Shown here one piece after another: positions 1 to 13,158 of a DNA stretch of 64,000 nt. A model generated the notes under the pieces. It had not been told where the DNA came from. It worked only from the letters and a program-made list of their open reading frames with translations, and searched no databases. This DNA is from Lepidurus packardi (taxonomy: Eukaryota > Arthropoda > Branchiopoda > Notostraca > Triopsidae): positions 1,322,565-1,386,564 of the forward strand of contig JAKZAN010000001.1 of assembly GCA_023053545.1 (NCBI GenBank), written 5' to 3'. The number at the start of each line of letters is the position of its first letter. The stretch's first letter is position 1. Both the position numbers and the translations under genes were made by a program.

Positions 1-260
1 TGTTTACAATTGGGGGAGTATTCCTTCGGGGGTACACCATTATGGCCCTGCGTGGGAGGTAAAGCAGGTTCCGATGTGGAAAAATCTCCCCCGGATTTCC
101 CACCAATATTTTCTACATGTACTTTTAAGTTTTTTTTTAGGTTCAAAAGGCCAACAGCTCAAAAAAAATATAACGTTCTTTTAGAAAACAGAGCAGAACA
201 TCTAGTTTCTGCTGATATTCTTCTTTCCACCATGCGAGAAAAACAGTAATCCAGCTATTA
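1..260. other. Non-coding sequence before the first array
   Basis: No exon, RNA gene or repeat unit is recognised here. A short open frame crosses it but shows no protein family features. Confidence 0.4.
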
Positions 261-266
261 ACGAAC

Positions 267-1515
267 GAAATTTCGGAAAAATAGGGTCACGTGACTTGCT
301 GACATCACGGACGTGTCCTGGTACCGAAGAGCGTTGTTACTATTTGAAACGCGGGGAGTAAAGAATAACCTTCGTAATAGGTAATTAAACTATTAAGGAA
401 AGAAACTTCGGGAAAATAAGGTCACATGACTTGCTGACGTCACGGGCGTGTCACTCGCGTTGTTTACTGGGTGAAGCCTGCAAGTAAGCTTGGCAACAGA
501 CGACGTAAACTTGCGTCGTGACACGTCAGTGACGTTATGACCAACGGTTTGAATGCGACTAACTGGTGAGCAGCTACAAAAAAGTATTAAAACGAAATTT
601 CGGAAAAATAGGGTCACATGACTTGCTGACGTCACGGGCGTGTCACTCGCGTTGTTTACTGAGTGGAGCCTGCAAGTAAACTTGGCAACAGACGCCGTAA
701 AGTTGCGTCGTGACACGTCAGTGACGTTATGACCAAAGGTTTCAATGCGACTAACTGGTGAGCAGCTACAAAAAAGTATTAAAACGAAATTTCGGAAAAA
801 TAGGGTCACATGACTTGCTGACGTCACGGGCGTGTCACTCGCGTTGTTTACTGGGTGAAGCCTGCAAGTAAGCTTGGCAACAGACGACGTAAAGTTGCGT
901 CGTGACACGTCAGTGACGTTATGACCAAAGGTTTCAATGCGACTAACTGGTGAGCAGCTACAAAAAAGTATTAAAACGAAATTTCGGAAAAATAGGGTCA
1001 CATGACTTGCTGACGTCACGGGCGTGTCACTCGCGTTGTTTACTGGGTGAAGCCTGCAAGTAAGCTTGGCAACAGACGACGTAAAGTTGCGTCGTGACAC
1101 GTCAGTGACGTTATGACCAAAGGTTTCAATGCGACTAACTGGTGAGCGGCTACAAAAAAGTATTAAAACGAAATTTCGGGAAAATAGGGTCATATGACTT
1201 GCTGACGTCACGGACGTGTCCTGGTACCAAAGAGCGTTGTTACTGTAAGAAACGTGGGGAGTAAAGAATAACCTTCGTAAAATTAATTAAACTATTAAGG
1301 AAAGAAACTTCGGGAAAATAAGGTCACGTGGCTTTCTGACGTCACGGACGTGTCACTAGAGCGTTGTTTACTGTGTGAAGCCTGCAAGTAAAGAGTAAGC
1401 TTGGTAACAGACGCCGTAAAGTTGCGTCGTGACACGTCGGTGACGTTATGACCAACGGTTTGAATGCCACTAACTCGTGAGCGGCTACAAAAAGATATTC
1501 AAACGAAATTTCGTT
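267..1515. repeat. Tandem array A, 192-bp units flanked by about 135-bp short units
   Basis: Unit starts (GAAATTTCGG or GAAACTTCGG) are seen near 267, 402, 594, 786, 978, 1170 and 1304. Spacing is 135, 192, 192, 192, 192 and 134, so four long units are bracketed by one short unit on each side, then a diverged last unit. Each unit carries a CRE-like palindrome TGACGTCA and a nearby GTCACATGAC or GTCACGTGAC. Because 192 is a multiple of three, a false open frame of 272 codons runs through the minus strand. Confidence 0.9.
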
Positions 1516-1559
1516 GTTTGTCTTAAAGTAATGCCGATCAAGGTATAAGGTATCCATCG

Positions 1560-2480
1560 AAACCTCAACATGGGATTTTCTCGGCTAGCCCGATTTGAAA
1601 TCTGCGGATCCCCAAACTTTCGCGATGCCATGCGCAAGCCATCTTCAATGCTGTAAAACTTCTGCCTGGTATTGCCAGCAATTGTTATGCGGTCACTTCA
1701 AGCAAGCCTCACCTCACCCAGAACTGGCAACCTTCAGAAGCTTTCGGAAGAAATGCCCTCGGGGATTGGGGGCTTTAGGCTGTCTACAGAAAGTTTTCGG
1801 CTTGTACATTGTATCTGACTGGTTTCCTCATCTGACGTTTCTAAGATTGGGTTAGTGCCCCAAGAAAGGACTCTCTTTTGCGTCTGTCCGGATTATCATC
1901 CCTGGGGAAATGCATGTTTCAGCACCAGGCAAGCCGCCTAGGACGAATGCTGAGCTGCCTGGTCACGTGTAAGTACTGTACCAAAGATTCAACTGAAAAG
2001 AAAATATGAAATAAGAAGTTTTCCTTACTATTAATAGAATATAGTCTACTGATTGAGGGGAAAGCATACATTACTTATGAAGAATATAGTGTGTGTGTGT
2101 GGAGAGGGGGAAAAAGGAGAGCAAAATGAGTACACGGATGAAGAGACGGAGGGAGGTCCTCATTAGTGAACTTTGCACGTTGACAAGAGCAGCAGGAACG
2201 GCGGCAGTACTAGTAAGTCATAGAACAGGGTGCATAAGAGACTTTGACAAGCAGTAATCCTCTTCGGGGGCAATGGGCAATGGATTGGCTGCTGCCGTTT
2301 TGCTACTCTTACCTTGTCCGTCTTCATCAGTTTAAGCTTAATGAGGAAAAGCCCGGGAAACGAGAAAGGGACAAGTACCTATGGCGTACAGCGTATTGAC
2401 TAGAAATGCTGCCTTGATAGAGTCTAAGAACGAAAGGCACAAATACAGGCAATTTACTATTTACGCGTACTGTACGCCCA
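1560..2480. other. Unannotated intergenic or intronic sequence
   Basis: No exon or repeat family is recognised. A short GT-rich microsatellite lies near 2090-2100. Confidence 0.4.
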
Positions 2481-3270
2481 CTTCCAAACCAAGAGAGAAA
2501 AATGGAGTACATATGAAGAACCATAAGTACTTATGAGTACACGTACTCTACCTAATCAATATCCCGCGTCGAATTACATTATGAATATGAATTATTACTA
2601 TATGCCCTATACATGTACTGTACGTGCTTTCAAATCTGTGCCTTATGTATTTAAATAAGATAAATGAGTACCATATCGATGTTGATGTAATATGTAATGT
2701 ACATCGGAGCTATGAGGTACATGTAGTACAAAATGTACTGTAAATACGAACTTTACATACAGTGCATACCATGCGTATAATATGTAATGTACATGTATTG
2801 CATTATATCTACTTTCTTTTTTTGAAGTACGCAATGTACACGTCAATGTGTATTTGCATTGTACTTCCGTGTCGTATATTTACAGTACATAATGTACCAA
2901 TTATTGCAGATTTTGTGCAGACCGTATTGTGTCTCCAGGTACTTACGACAGGTACAGGAACCATAAGTACTTACGACTACACGTACTGTACGTAATGCAT
3001 TTGCTGGTACGTAAAGTACAAATAGTGAGTAGGGCACACACATTACATTCTGAATTAACAATATACAATACACATATAACATGGACTGTACGTATTTTAA
3101 AGCTGTACCTTATGTACCTAAATAAAGTAATTCACGTATAATATGCAATGTATATATGGTACATTAGATACATGAAGTACATAACGTACTATAAGTACAT
3201 AAATTTCTATAGAGTATAAACTATGCGTATAGTATTTAATACTCGTTTATTGCATTCCATCTACTTATTA
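2480..3270. repeat. GTAC-rich low-complexity region
   Basis: The words TGTAC, GTACAT and ACGTAC occur very densely on both strands, making many short self-complementary stretches. No regular period is obvious. Several overlapping short frames here result from this composition. Confidence 0.7.
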
Positions 3271-3272
3271 CG

Positions 3273-3840
3273 TGTAGTACGCAATGTACATGTATGTACC
3301 ATGTACATTACATGTACATATTATACATTTCTTATGTAACGTACCCTATATTGCACATTTGCTTCGTACCGTCCTGTTTCCCCAGCGAAGAAATAAAAAT
3401 GGAAAAAAATCTGAAGAACATAAAGTACTATCTAGTACCGATCACTAAGGAAATCTATTTTTACCATGGAAGGGCAGAAATAACGTAGAAAGATAAGAAA
3501 GAAAGGAGCTCTTATGGTCCTCCTCGTTTTTTAGTTAAGGGCAGGGGTTATACATAGGGGTTGTGTAGTACGCAATGTACATGTATGTACATATTATACA
3601 TTTGTTATGTAACGTACCCTATATTGCACATTTCATTCGTACCGTCCTGTTTCCCCAGCGAAGAAATAAAAATTGAAAAAAATCTTAAGAACATAAAGTA
3701 CTATCTAGCCTAAAGTACCGATCACTAAGGCAATCTATTTTTACCATGGAAGGGCAGAAATAACGTAGAAAGATAAGAAAGAAAGGAGCTCTTATGGTCC
3801 TCCTCTTTTTTAGTAAAGAGCAGAGGTTATACATAGGGTA
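3273..3840. repeat. Direct duplication, about 290-bp unit, two copies
   Basis: The block starting GTAGTACGCAATGTACATG near 3274 recurs near 3566. Both copies run through the same CCCCAGCGAAGAAATAAAAA stretch and end at TTATACATAGGG. The second copy has lost about 20 bp of the GTAC-rich start. Confidence 0.9.
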
Positions 3841-6800
3841 GCGGGATTTACGTGTTTCATCTCTGCCATCGCCAAAGAGATGGGGCCACTAACTCGAGTA
3901 CCGGCACGGAATACAAGGACGCAAAACGTGGAAGATGCATTGGCGCGGAAGCAGAGATTTCCGCTCGACTATTTATAGGAACGAAACTCATATACACCCT
4001 GGGCCATCTCAGCTCTTCTTTTGTTATTCTTTTTCAAGTCCTGGTCCTGTTATTTCTTTCCCTGTGTGCCTCGATCCTTTCTGGAAACCCGTCCCATTTT
4101 CCTGGCTAACAAAAGCACAACTGAGCCAGTCAACTCTCTTTTTTTTCCCTACTTCTGTCTCTTTCCTCTTTTTTCCCTACTTCTGTCTCTTTCCTCCCAC
4201 GAGTCCCCAATCATTTCCGAAGAAAGAAATCTTGAATAAAGAAACGATGCACATGTCATCAGAAATACATTTCTGATGACCAGTGACATATATCCCCGAG
4301 TCGCGCAGTGAGTCTACCCTGAGGGTCTTGGAATAACAACTTGGAACTCCAATAATATTACTGGCCCGAGTACGTCACCAAAGTAATTTCCTTTTTGGAC
4401 GCCTTTTTTTTCTTTCAACCGCTACCGGAAATTAGGTACTATAACTACCAGATTTCTGCCCCAAACTTCTGTTCCCCTTAAAACCCTTTTACAAATCCCT
4501 TCCCAAAGTAAATTGCCTGTAATTAAAATAAAATAACCTTATTTCCCTACTTTGTCATGCCATTTTAAGCTGTACTGGCAACTTCAACCCAAAACAAAAC
4601 TTCCCACTGTGCGCGTTTCTATCCCTTGGCTATACCGCAGAAATAACCACTTTTTCGCTGAAGCCGAAACGTACCCAACTCCACACGAAAGGAACACATA
4701 GAGGGAGTCTATACTGCATTTGAACGCTCATAAATGGGATCCCGTTAGGAAACATGTCGTGCTCGCATGGTATGTGTTGTGTAGGTGAGTGTTGCTTTAT
4801 TTCGGGCGCACCTTTGGCTTTTATTCAGCTAGCACAAACAAGATCCCTTGGCGAGTTTTACGGCTTTTGCGTGCATGACAAAGCATCCAAATGGCTACTT
4901 TGGATCCCCCTTTTAGACCCGTGTAAGCGATTCCGACAACAATTTTTTGGTAGACGTAGATGGGTGTCTACCACACCTTCGTCTATCCTTTATCCACGCC
5001 CCCAAAAAAACTCGTATTTCTTACGCAAAGTAGATCCGCTGGCCAGCGTGTACCTGTCGTTTGCAGGTACATAACGTAGCTATTTTCCTCCCCGTTTTTT
5101 TTCCTGTAAATGAGAAATTACCACCGACTGATACTCCAAGATTCCATTCCGAGCGCTCCGGGGGTATTGTCTCTGATTTCTGAAAGAAATAATACATTCT
5201 TATTCCTTTCGACAGCAATATGGCTGCCATTGTCCTTATTGTGGGATCACTAGCGACATCTGTTGAGAAGAAAGGGTACGAAATGGAAGGAACTAGTAAA
5301 GAAATGTCCCCAACTTTGTTTTTTGCGTTGGTGGATTACTTTCTGTACAGCTCAAACAAGCGTTCAAGAAGGATCAGGGATTTTTTGTAGAGCTCCCAAT
5401 GTTGTTATCGCCCTTTGGCAGTCTTTTAGGTAGTTTGCTAGGGGGAGTTGGGCGAAACTGGATTGGGTCGGGTAGGACCGGAGAATGGGGAATTTAGAAA
5501 TGAGCTGGAAACTCCACTTACCCCTGGCAAAGTCCGCTTTTCATGTAACGCGTTCTGGGCGTTGATGGCACTTTCCCGGGAACAGTACGTAAGGAAGGCA
5601 CAGCCTAAAATGGTGGGGTAAACACAAAAAAAAAGTCAAACATTAGAAAAATCCTTTGTGGCGGTGAGTCATTGGCTGTCGCACTAAATCCTGCTCCAAG
5701 CAGTGATAAAAGTTCCAAAAGAGGGCAGTATATTGGGTTAGCTTTTCTTTTAACTCCCGTTTTCTTTTATCACGATTTCTCCCGACAGAAAACACATTTT
5801 TCTTTTATTGCCGCGCCTCTACTCCCACGCCTTTAATTACATGTGGTATGTGGTACGGGCTGGAACATAATGATGGTACTTGCCGCCCAAGAATTCCAAT
5901 TATCTCTCAGAGTCATTTTGGGAATACCAATCCTTGTCAAGTCTCTCTTCATACCAAGCGTTTTTTATTCCATACCCGGAATTTTTGCAAATTGAAGTCA
6001 CATTGCTGATCCAGTGCCGTGAGTACCGGGAAAAAACTGTACCGAAAGCCTCGCTGCGCAAGACAACTTGATTCCTTAAGAGTATAGTAAAGAAACTTGG
6101 AAGTAAACGTCTTGAAGTAATTCGCATTGAGAACTAATCATTCTGGCACTGATGGTTTACAAACCATATAGGAATCTTTAGATCCACAAGTTTTTCTCTT
6201 GCTAGGGAAGGAGTCATAAGCAATAACAACATTCCAAGAAGCAAAGTTCGGCAGTAATTCCCATTCAAAATCCACAGAAAGCAAAGAAATATCCTTATTA
6301 AAAAGGAAAAATCCCTTCAAAGAAATTCCAGAACGACAAAGTTATGGATCTCTAAAGTTGTGGACCATTCCGAAAGTTCTCAACTCAGAAACGCAGGGCT
6401 GAGCAGAAATCCAGAGTTAGCAGCAATATCACTGCAGGTAAAGCCGCTGCGACAGAAATATCAACGAATAGCCTTCATTGTGCCTTCCTTGGAAGGAATC
6501 CTTGAAATACTTTGAGGATTTTAGTCTCTATACAGCGAGGCTTGCGACAAGAAGGTAATACTATTTCTGCATTTCGTCTCAGTCATTTCTGAGGCCTAGC
6601 GAGCTTTCCGCCCCCCACTACTTATGCTCCTGGAATACGAAGATATGAGTTTGGCAGCAGCTGGGGTACGTATTTCTTCTTCCATAGTCTCTCCCTTCCG
6701 TGATGCTTGAGGACGCGCATCGCATTACTATAAAACATTACTTTTAGGCACAACACAACCACCCTCCAGCCTATTTCCCAATGTCGGGCACCTGCTGTGC

Positions 6801-7735
6801 CCAAGACTCGTGTAATGAAACTCTGCAGCTGGGGAACTCCCCCTTTCCTCCTCTTTCCGATACTCGGCAATACGGTTACGGTCCGCGTGACGTGAAACGT
6901 TCTTTTCTTTTACCCCAACAATTCCATTTCTTTCTCGAGCTCTAGAAATCAACTTGAAGAAAAGACGTTGAGATGGCCTTAAAAGAAAATAAATTGAAAA
7001 GATCAATCTTTGGGGGGAGTCCAAAGGAGCTCAAAGTAATACCCTCCTCCGCCTGCTGACCCAGCTTTGGCGGCAGTAATATTACCCGAGCTCGAAAGAA
7101 ATTTTTGTTTTTTAAGACCTTTTTCTTCTTGCCGTGAGAAATCTCACTTGCGTGTCTCAGTGTTAAGAGATTTTTAAGAATGAGGACATGATTTCTTTCC
7201 TTTTATAAATTTGCAGTTTTTGTTTCAGACATTTAACAAGGAGAAAAGCTCAGAATGAGAACGGCGGTAGAAATAGTAGAAATGGTAGAAATGAGGCTGA
7301 CGGAAATGGGAAGAAGGCTTGTTTAGGAAGTCGTGTTGTTGGCAATATTTAAATTCAAGTTAGGAATAAAAAAAATAATAAAAAAAATGAAAAAAAAAAT
7401 GGAAGAGCAAGGGAATCTTTATCCATGCTCGAGGTTTTTAAGGTCGTCATGGCAGGGCAATTTTCACGAACGCAAGGCTTTTTCAGAGACACTAGCAAAA
7501 AAAAAAAACGCTGAGGACTTTTTTTCTTATTTAAGGAGGAATTGGCATGTCATCCACAGGCGCATGCCACCGTCACACGACAAGAAGGGAAGCTGAAGTT
7601 GAGAGCTGCCAAGTCGCTTATGATAGTGAGAACAATGCAGCGAACTTTTCTTTTGTGTTTTTCCAACTCTGGTATAGGCTAAAATCCCCTTCGGAATAAG
7701 GGGGTGGGGTGGTTCCTAGGGATAGTACCTCTATA
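3841..7735. other. Long stretch without recognised genes
   Basis: About 3.9 kb of moderate-complexity sequence with short pyrimidine tracts (4130-4200). The open frames are short, unspliced and family-less. A perfect inverted repeat CATCAGAAAT/ATTTCTGATG lies near 4257-4279. Nothing else is supported. Confidence 0.4.
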
Positions 7736-7739
7736 GTAT

Positions 7740-8120
7740 GTGACCTTAGACGTCACGTTCTCTTAAGCTGGCATTTTCATTGTTGGCAACTCTTAAAGGT
7801 CGCCAGCACCATTTGTGTGATGTACTGTACCGTACATTCCCGTCCCAAAATAAAAGCTAGCGAACGAAAGTAAGATAAAGCAATATTCATTCTTGTTTCA
7901 TAGCATCGTTGGTATGGCAGGCCTAATTAGAATGTCTATGATGTCAAAGGAGAACGTTTTCATTGTTGGCAACTGTAAAAGGTCACGAGGTCCATGCTAT
8001 GTACTGCGCTGTACTTGCCCGTTCCAAATCAAAGCTACCGAACGAATGTTAGATGAAGCAGAACTAAAGCAATATTCATTATGGCGTCATGGCATCATTG
8101 GCATGGCAGGCCAAAGTAGA
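7740..8120. repeat. Direct duplication, about 190-bp unit, two diverged copies
   Basis: Both copies contain TTTTCATTGTTGGCAACT, a stretch with GTACTG near CCCGT, an AACGAA core, GCAATATTCATT and GGCATGGCAGGCC-like ends (7775-7932 and 7957-8120). Divergence is visible but alignment is clear. Confidence 0.8.
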
Positions 8121-8125
8121 ACTGT

Positions 8126-9080
8126 GAGTCTCTGCTTGACGGTTCCTAACAGTACTGCCACGCGACACAAGGGCGCAGGTCCCCGACAGAAAGACGCCCA
8201 GTCCATCATCTTTTAAGGAACCAATAGAATTTCGAGTTTAAAAGGTCCCTGCTTGACGGTTCCTAACAGTACTGCCACGCGACACAAGGACGCCGGCCGG
8301 GCCCCGACACAAGGACGCCCAGTCCATCATCTTTCAAGGAACCAATAGAATTTCGAGTTTAAAACGTCTCTGACTGACGGTTCCTAACAGTACTGCCGCG
8401 CGACACAAGGACGCCAGTCCCCGACAGAAGGACGCCGAGTCCATCATCTTTCAAGGAACCAATAGAATTTCGAGTTTAAAACGTCTCTGACTGACGGTTC
8501 CTTACAGTACTGCCACGCGACACAAGGACGCCAGTCCCCGACAGAAGGACGCCCAGTCCATCATCTTTCAAGGAACCAATAGAATTTAGAGTTTAAAAAG
8601 TCCCTGCTTGACGGTTCCTAACAGTACTGCCACGCGACACAAGGACGCCGGCCGGGCCCCGACACAAGGACGCCCAGTCCATCATCTTTCAAGGAACCAA
8701 TAGAATTTCGAGTTTAAAACGTCTCTGACTGACGGTTCCTTACAGTACTGCCACGCGACACAAGGACGCCAGTCCCCGACAGAAAGACGCCCAGTCCATC
8801 ATCTTTCAAGGAACCAATAGAATTTCGAGTAAAAAAGGTCCCTGCTTGACGGTTCCTAACAGTATTAACATGCGACACAAGGACGCCGGGCCCCGACACA
8901 AGGACGCCCAGTCCATCATCTTTCAAGGAACCAATAGAATTTAGAGTTTAAAAAGTCTCTGCTTGACGGTTCATTACAGTATTAACATGCGACACAAGGA
9001 CGCCGGGCCCCGACACAAGGACGCCCAGTCCATCATCCTTTAAGTAACCAAAAGAATTTCGAGTTTAAAAACTCTCTGCT
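8126..9080. repeat. Tandem array D, about 119-bp unit, eight copies
   Basis: The start GACGGTTCC recurs near 8138, 8254, 8374, 8493, 8609, 8730, 8848 and 8965. Each unit holds two or so copies of GACACAAGGACGCC or its GACAGAAGGACGCC variant and ends CAAGGAACCAATAGAATTT. GC content is higher than in the flanks. Units differ by a presence or absence variant (GGCCGGGCC). Confidence 0.92.
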
Positions 9081-10080
9081 CATAAAATAGTGTATTATCG
9101 TATCGCAGTACGATAGTGTAGTACACATATTCCTTTTCCCTGCCCAGAATTACCCTGGGATCATTTATGGCAGTACCTACGTCCCTTACGCTCCCTGTCT
9201 CATCGGCAAATACATAAAAAGGTGGGTTTATATCACCCATGCGAAAGGTTGGATTTTTGTGCTTTGTGTGCACGACGGATTAACGAGAGGGGGTACACAA
9301 GAGAGCATTAAGTAACAAGGATTGATATATATAGCGGGGGGTGAATAATCCGCACGTTGTCTCTTTTCTCCCTCGAAAGAAAAATGTGAAAAATAAAACA
9401 AAAATGCGGAGTATCACCCAGTTTCCTTTTCGTGCAGTTGGAAGTGAAAAAACTAGAGGAAAAAAAGGGAAAAATCTTGCTTTTGCGAAAAGTCGTAAGC
9501 GTGAGCGATGGCTGAACGTCCACAAAAGCAGGCTTCTAAAGAGTCTTGTATATAATACCACGCCTCTCTCCGTGCACACCCAAAAAATACTGATGGGTTC
9601 TACTAAAATGGCTGTAAAGAATTTTTTTCGGGGGAATTTTTCCCTTTTTTATTGATGTGTTGGTCGCTATGGTTGTTCGTGGCAGTTTTGTTACTGAGAA
9701 AGGTTGTCACCTCTTGTGAATAGTGTGAAAAGGCGATAAAAAGCTTACGGGGTTGAAAGATCCGATCCCTGACGGTAGTAAAAACGGTACGGAAATCTAA
9801 TACTGGCCGGTACTTTATAGCTCGAGGGGTGTATAAATTGATCAGACTCCACAAATAGTCCCAAGAGTAGTGAATTAAGTGAAGAAAATAATAACGCCTA
9901 AGAGATTCAAGGACAAAATGTTCTTAAGCTTCGGGTTGTACTTTGGCTTAACTTTCTCAGCTTAGCTTCTGTATACCCATAGCTACCGTAAGGTGGCGAC
10001 ACATGTTTTGTGTGGGATCAGATGAATGTGCATTACTTCGGATCTTAAGACGGCAGTAATGTTAACGTTATAACCAAGTA
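9081..10080. other. Unannotated sequence between arrays D and E
   Basis: No exon, RNA gene or repeat is recognised. Overlapping open frames on both strands near 9300-9650 look compositional. Confidence 0.4.
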
Positions 10081-10084
10081 ATGA

Positions 10085-10710
10085 ATTTCCATGCCATTTT
10101 TCTTTTTGTGTTTCAAAAATATTTCAAGTAAAATAACGGATGTGTCCGAATGTGCTGTTTTGCTTTTTTTGCGCTTCACATGAATTACTGTGACTATAAA
10201 TGTGTTGAATTAATGTGAATATAAAGTGATACGTTAATGTGAATTTTTCAAATTAACGAAAAATTCAATTTCCATGCCATTTTTCTTTTTGTGTTTCAAA
10301 AATATTTCAAGTAAAATAACGGATGTGTCCGAATGTACTGTTTTGCTTTTTTTGCGCTTCACATGAATTACTGTGACTATAAATGTGTTGAATTAATGTG
10401 AATATAAAGTGATACGTTAATGTGAATTTTTCAAATTAACGAAAAATTCAATTTCCATGCCATTTTTCTTTTTGTGTTTCAAAAATATTTCAAGTAAAAT
10501 AACGGATGTGTCCGAATGTGCTGTTTTGCTTTTTTGCGCTTCACATGAATGAATGTGAATATGAATGTTGAATGTGAATGTTGAATTAATGTGAATATAA
10601 ATGTATTGAATTAATGTGAATATAAATGTGTTGAATTAATGTGAATATAAATGTGTTGAATTAATGTGAATATAAAGTGATACGTTAACGTGAATTTTTC
10701 GGATTAACGA
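10085..10710. repeat. Tandem array E, about 183-bp unit, three copies plus a 27-bp sub-repeat
   Basis: ATTTCCATGCCATTTTTC starts near 10085, 10268 and 10450. The third copy is followed by expansion of GAATTAATGTGAATATAAAT, repeated four to five times up to about 10680. The first two units are nearly identical. Confidence 0.92.
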
Positions 10711-10837
10711 AGGCACAAATAAGAAAACTAAAACTATCAAGTTCTTCGCTACATTGGCTATTTTATTGTCAAAAAATTTTGTGGAAATTTTGGAAACTCG
10801 ACGTAAGAGCGCTCCTGTTCTCTTATCATGCCAGAGA

Positions 10838-11425
10838 AAGCTATGCCGTACCGGGTATCTAGATTTTTAATTTCTGGCCAGATTTTGAAAAATAAATAAT
10901 GTGATTAGGAAGAATAGAGTGAATTTGGAAGTATTAAGCTATGCCGTACCGTGTATCTAGATTTTTAATTTTTTGCCCAATTTTGAAAAATAAATAATGT
11001 GATTAGGAAGAATAGAGTGAATTTGGAAGTATTAAGCTATGCCGTACCGGGTATCTAGATTTTTAATTTTTTGCCCAATTTTGAAAAATAAATACTGTGA
11101 TTAGGAAGAATAGAGTGAATGGGGAAGTATTAAGCTATGCCGTACCGGGTATCTAGATTTTTAATTTCTGGCCCAATTTTGAAAAATAAATAATGTGATT
11201 AGGAAGAATAGAGTGAATTTGGAAGTATTAAGCTATGCCGTACCGGGTATCTAGATTTTTAATTTCTGGCCAGATTTTGAAAAAGGAATACTGTGATTAG
11301 AAAGAATAGAGTGAATGGGGAAGTATTAAGCTATGCCGTACCGGGTATCTAGATTTTTAATTTTTTGCCAGATTTTGAAAAATAAATACTGTGATTAGAA
11401 AGAATAGAGTGAACGAGGCAGTATT
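10838..11425. repeat. Tandem array F, 98-bp unit, six copies
   Basis: AAGCTATGCCGTACCG recurs near 10838, 10936, 11034, 11132, 11230 and 11328. Variants alternate between units (CTGGCCAG versus TTGCCCAA; AATAAT versus AATACT), which suggests a two-unit turnover pattern. Confidence 0.92.
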
Positions 11426-12129
11426 TTTTTTAACAAATTCCAGGAATGCAGCATAATTGTGTACCCAGTTTTTATTACTTTGTTGTCCGTAAGAGCTAAA
11501 GCTCAGCTGAGAGTTTACAGCATCGCTAATTAAGAGAGCTTGCCTGAAAGAAACTAATCGATGAGAAAAGAAAACCGAGTTATTTGAGAGGAAAAAAGTA
11601 CTGGTTAGGTTAAAGCTTTTCGGAACGTGTTTCGTTCAAGGCCTATGAGCAATTTGATTTTCGTTTTTTTTTTTTTTTTTTCCTCTCCCTTTGAATCATT
11701 TTTCTTTCCCAAGAAGAGGAGAATGATGAAAAATCCACCGAAATGAAGTCGGGATCAGTAAAGCAAAACACTAAAGCTTGTAAGCGCTTTAATATTGAAC
11801 TTCCCACTTGGCAACTTCGATAATCTCAGACTTACTGACACTGAAAGGAACAAACTTTTCCTTGCATTTCTTTCAACTGTTAAAAAATTGCGCTTTGCCC
11901 AAGACTTTTCTATTTCCCACTCTTTTGCTATGATTTTTTCTCCATTTAATAACTTATGTTAATAAAAATACATACAAATACTAGCTATCTCCCCTTTATT
12001 TCTAACCCAACCCTTTCTAAGCATTTCAAATACTATATTACTTTTTTTTTTTTTTTTTTTTTTTTTAGATTTATTCGTCGGCGTGAGCTTTTCTCGTTGC
12101 AGTACATCGTTTCACTACAGTAGTTGTTG
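11426..12129. other. Non-coding sequence with long poly(T) tracts
   Basis: T homopolymers lie near 11665-11680 and 12041-12066. No gene is recognised. Confidence 0.5.
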
Positions 12130-12513
12130 ATGTATTATTACTTTTCTTATTTCTCGCCAATCATTGTACGAATCATGTTAAACTAAGAGTCTTCATATCA
12201 AAGCCATTTAAATATTATATTACTTTTCTTTAAATGTTATATTATTTCATTTAAATGTTATATTACTTTTCTTGTTTCTCGCCTTTCATTGTACGAATCA
12301 TGTTAAACCAAGAGTCGTCATATCAAAGCATTTCAAATATTATGTTACTGTTCTTGTTTCTCGCCATTCATTGTACGAATAATGTTTAACCAAGAGTCTT
12401 CATATCCAAGCCATTTAAATATTATATTATTTTTCTTGTTTCTCGCCGTTCATTGCACGAATAATGATAAACTAAGAGTCGTCATATCAAAGCATTTCAA
12501 ATATTATATTACT

Positions 12514-13158
12514 GGAGCCCTATCAACGACGCCATCAGCAGCATTAGAAGTGGAAGCGGGTCTCCCTCCGCTGGACCTTATACTCCAGAAATCAATGCTA
12601 AGGATTTTCGCAAGACGGAATTGGAATAAATGGCCCACACAAGCAAAATACTCCAAGCATAAACGGTACATGTCTTGTTCCGAGAGAGCTAGACTCCTCA
12701 CGGCAAAAGCATGGAAAACACGCCCGAAGTCCGAAAAAGAAGCCCTGGAACAAATAGACGTAATGATAATGACCCAATGGAGGGAACGATGGCAAAACTG
12801 TACAAACCCATTGAAAGATCTCATCACTATCCCTTCTCAAGATATTGCATCCCTTCAAATAACCAGACCTATCTTAAGCAAGATAATCCAACTTAGAACG
12901 ACACACTTCCCAACTAAATGCTACTTAAAACGAATTGCTAAAACGGACTCTGACATCTGTGCCTGCCAAGACCGGTCCAAACAAGACCTACCCCACTTAT
13001 TGTTTCACTGCCGAAGAATTAATAAGGAGAGAGCCGAACTTCTACGAGAACTGAGCAAACTAAAAGTTCATTTTAGTGTAAACTCTGTACTTACTACCTC
13101 GAAGGCTTTTCCCGCCCTTGTCACCTTCATGCAGAAAGCTATTGATTCCTGTCGCTAA
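12514..13158 (+). pseudogene. LINE ORF2 C-terminal fragment (post-RT region)
   Basis: 214 codons remain, starting GALSTTP and AALEVEAGLPPLDL, a motif known from the region just after the reverse transcriptase domain in I/R1/Jockey-like elements. Near the end a CxC...HxxxxC cluster (CACQDR ... HLLFHCRR) matches the zinc-knuckle-like terminus of such ORF2 proteins. No endonuclease, catalytic RT or RNase H part is present, so it cannot move by itself. Codons upstream of 12514 in the same frame come from array G and are not part of the protein. Clade assignment is uncertain. Confidence 0.85.

Noticed and set aside
393-1211. A 272-codon minus-strand frame with 64-residue internal repeats
   Set aside because: It exists only because the 192-bp unit of array A is divisible by three. 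It changes with unit type, has no family match I recognise and no splice signals.
8714-8926. Repetitive open frame with GVLVSxGxTVRNRQ repeats
   Set aside because: A translation of array D; the frame is broken between units of different length.
7740-9080. Possible CRISPR-like array
   Set aside because: Units are contiguous with no unique spacers, and the genome is eukaryotic.
12382-12513. N-terminal extension of the LINE frame (44 codons)
   Set aside because: These codons are array G sequence fused by chance in frame; the LINE begins exactly after the 14-bp duplication.
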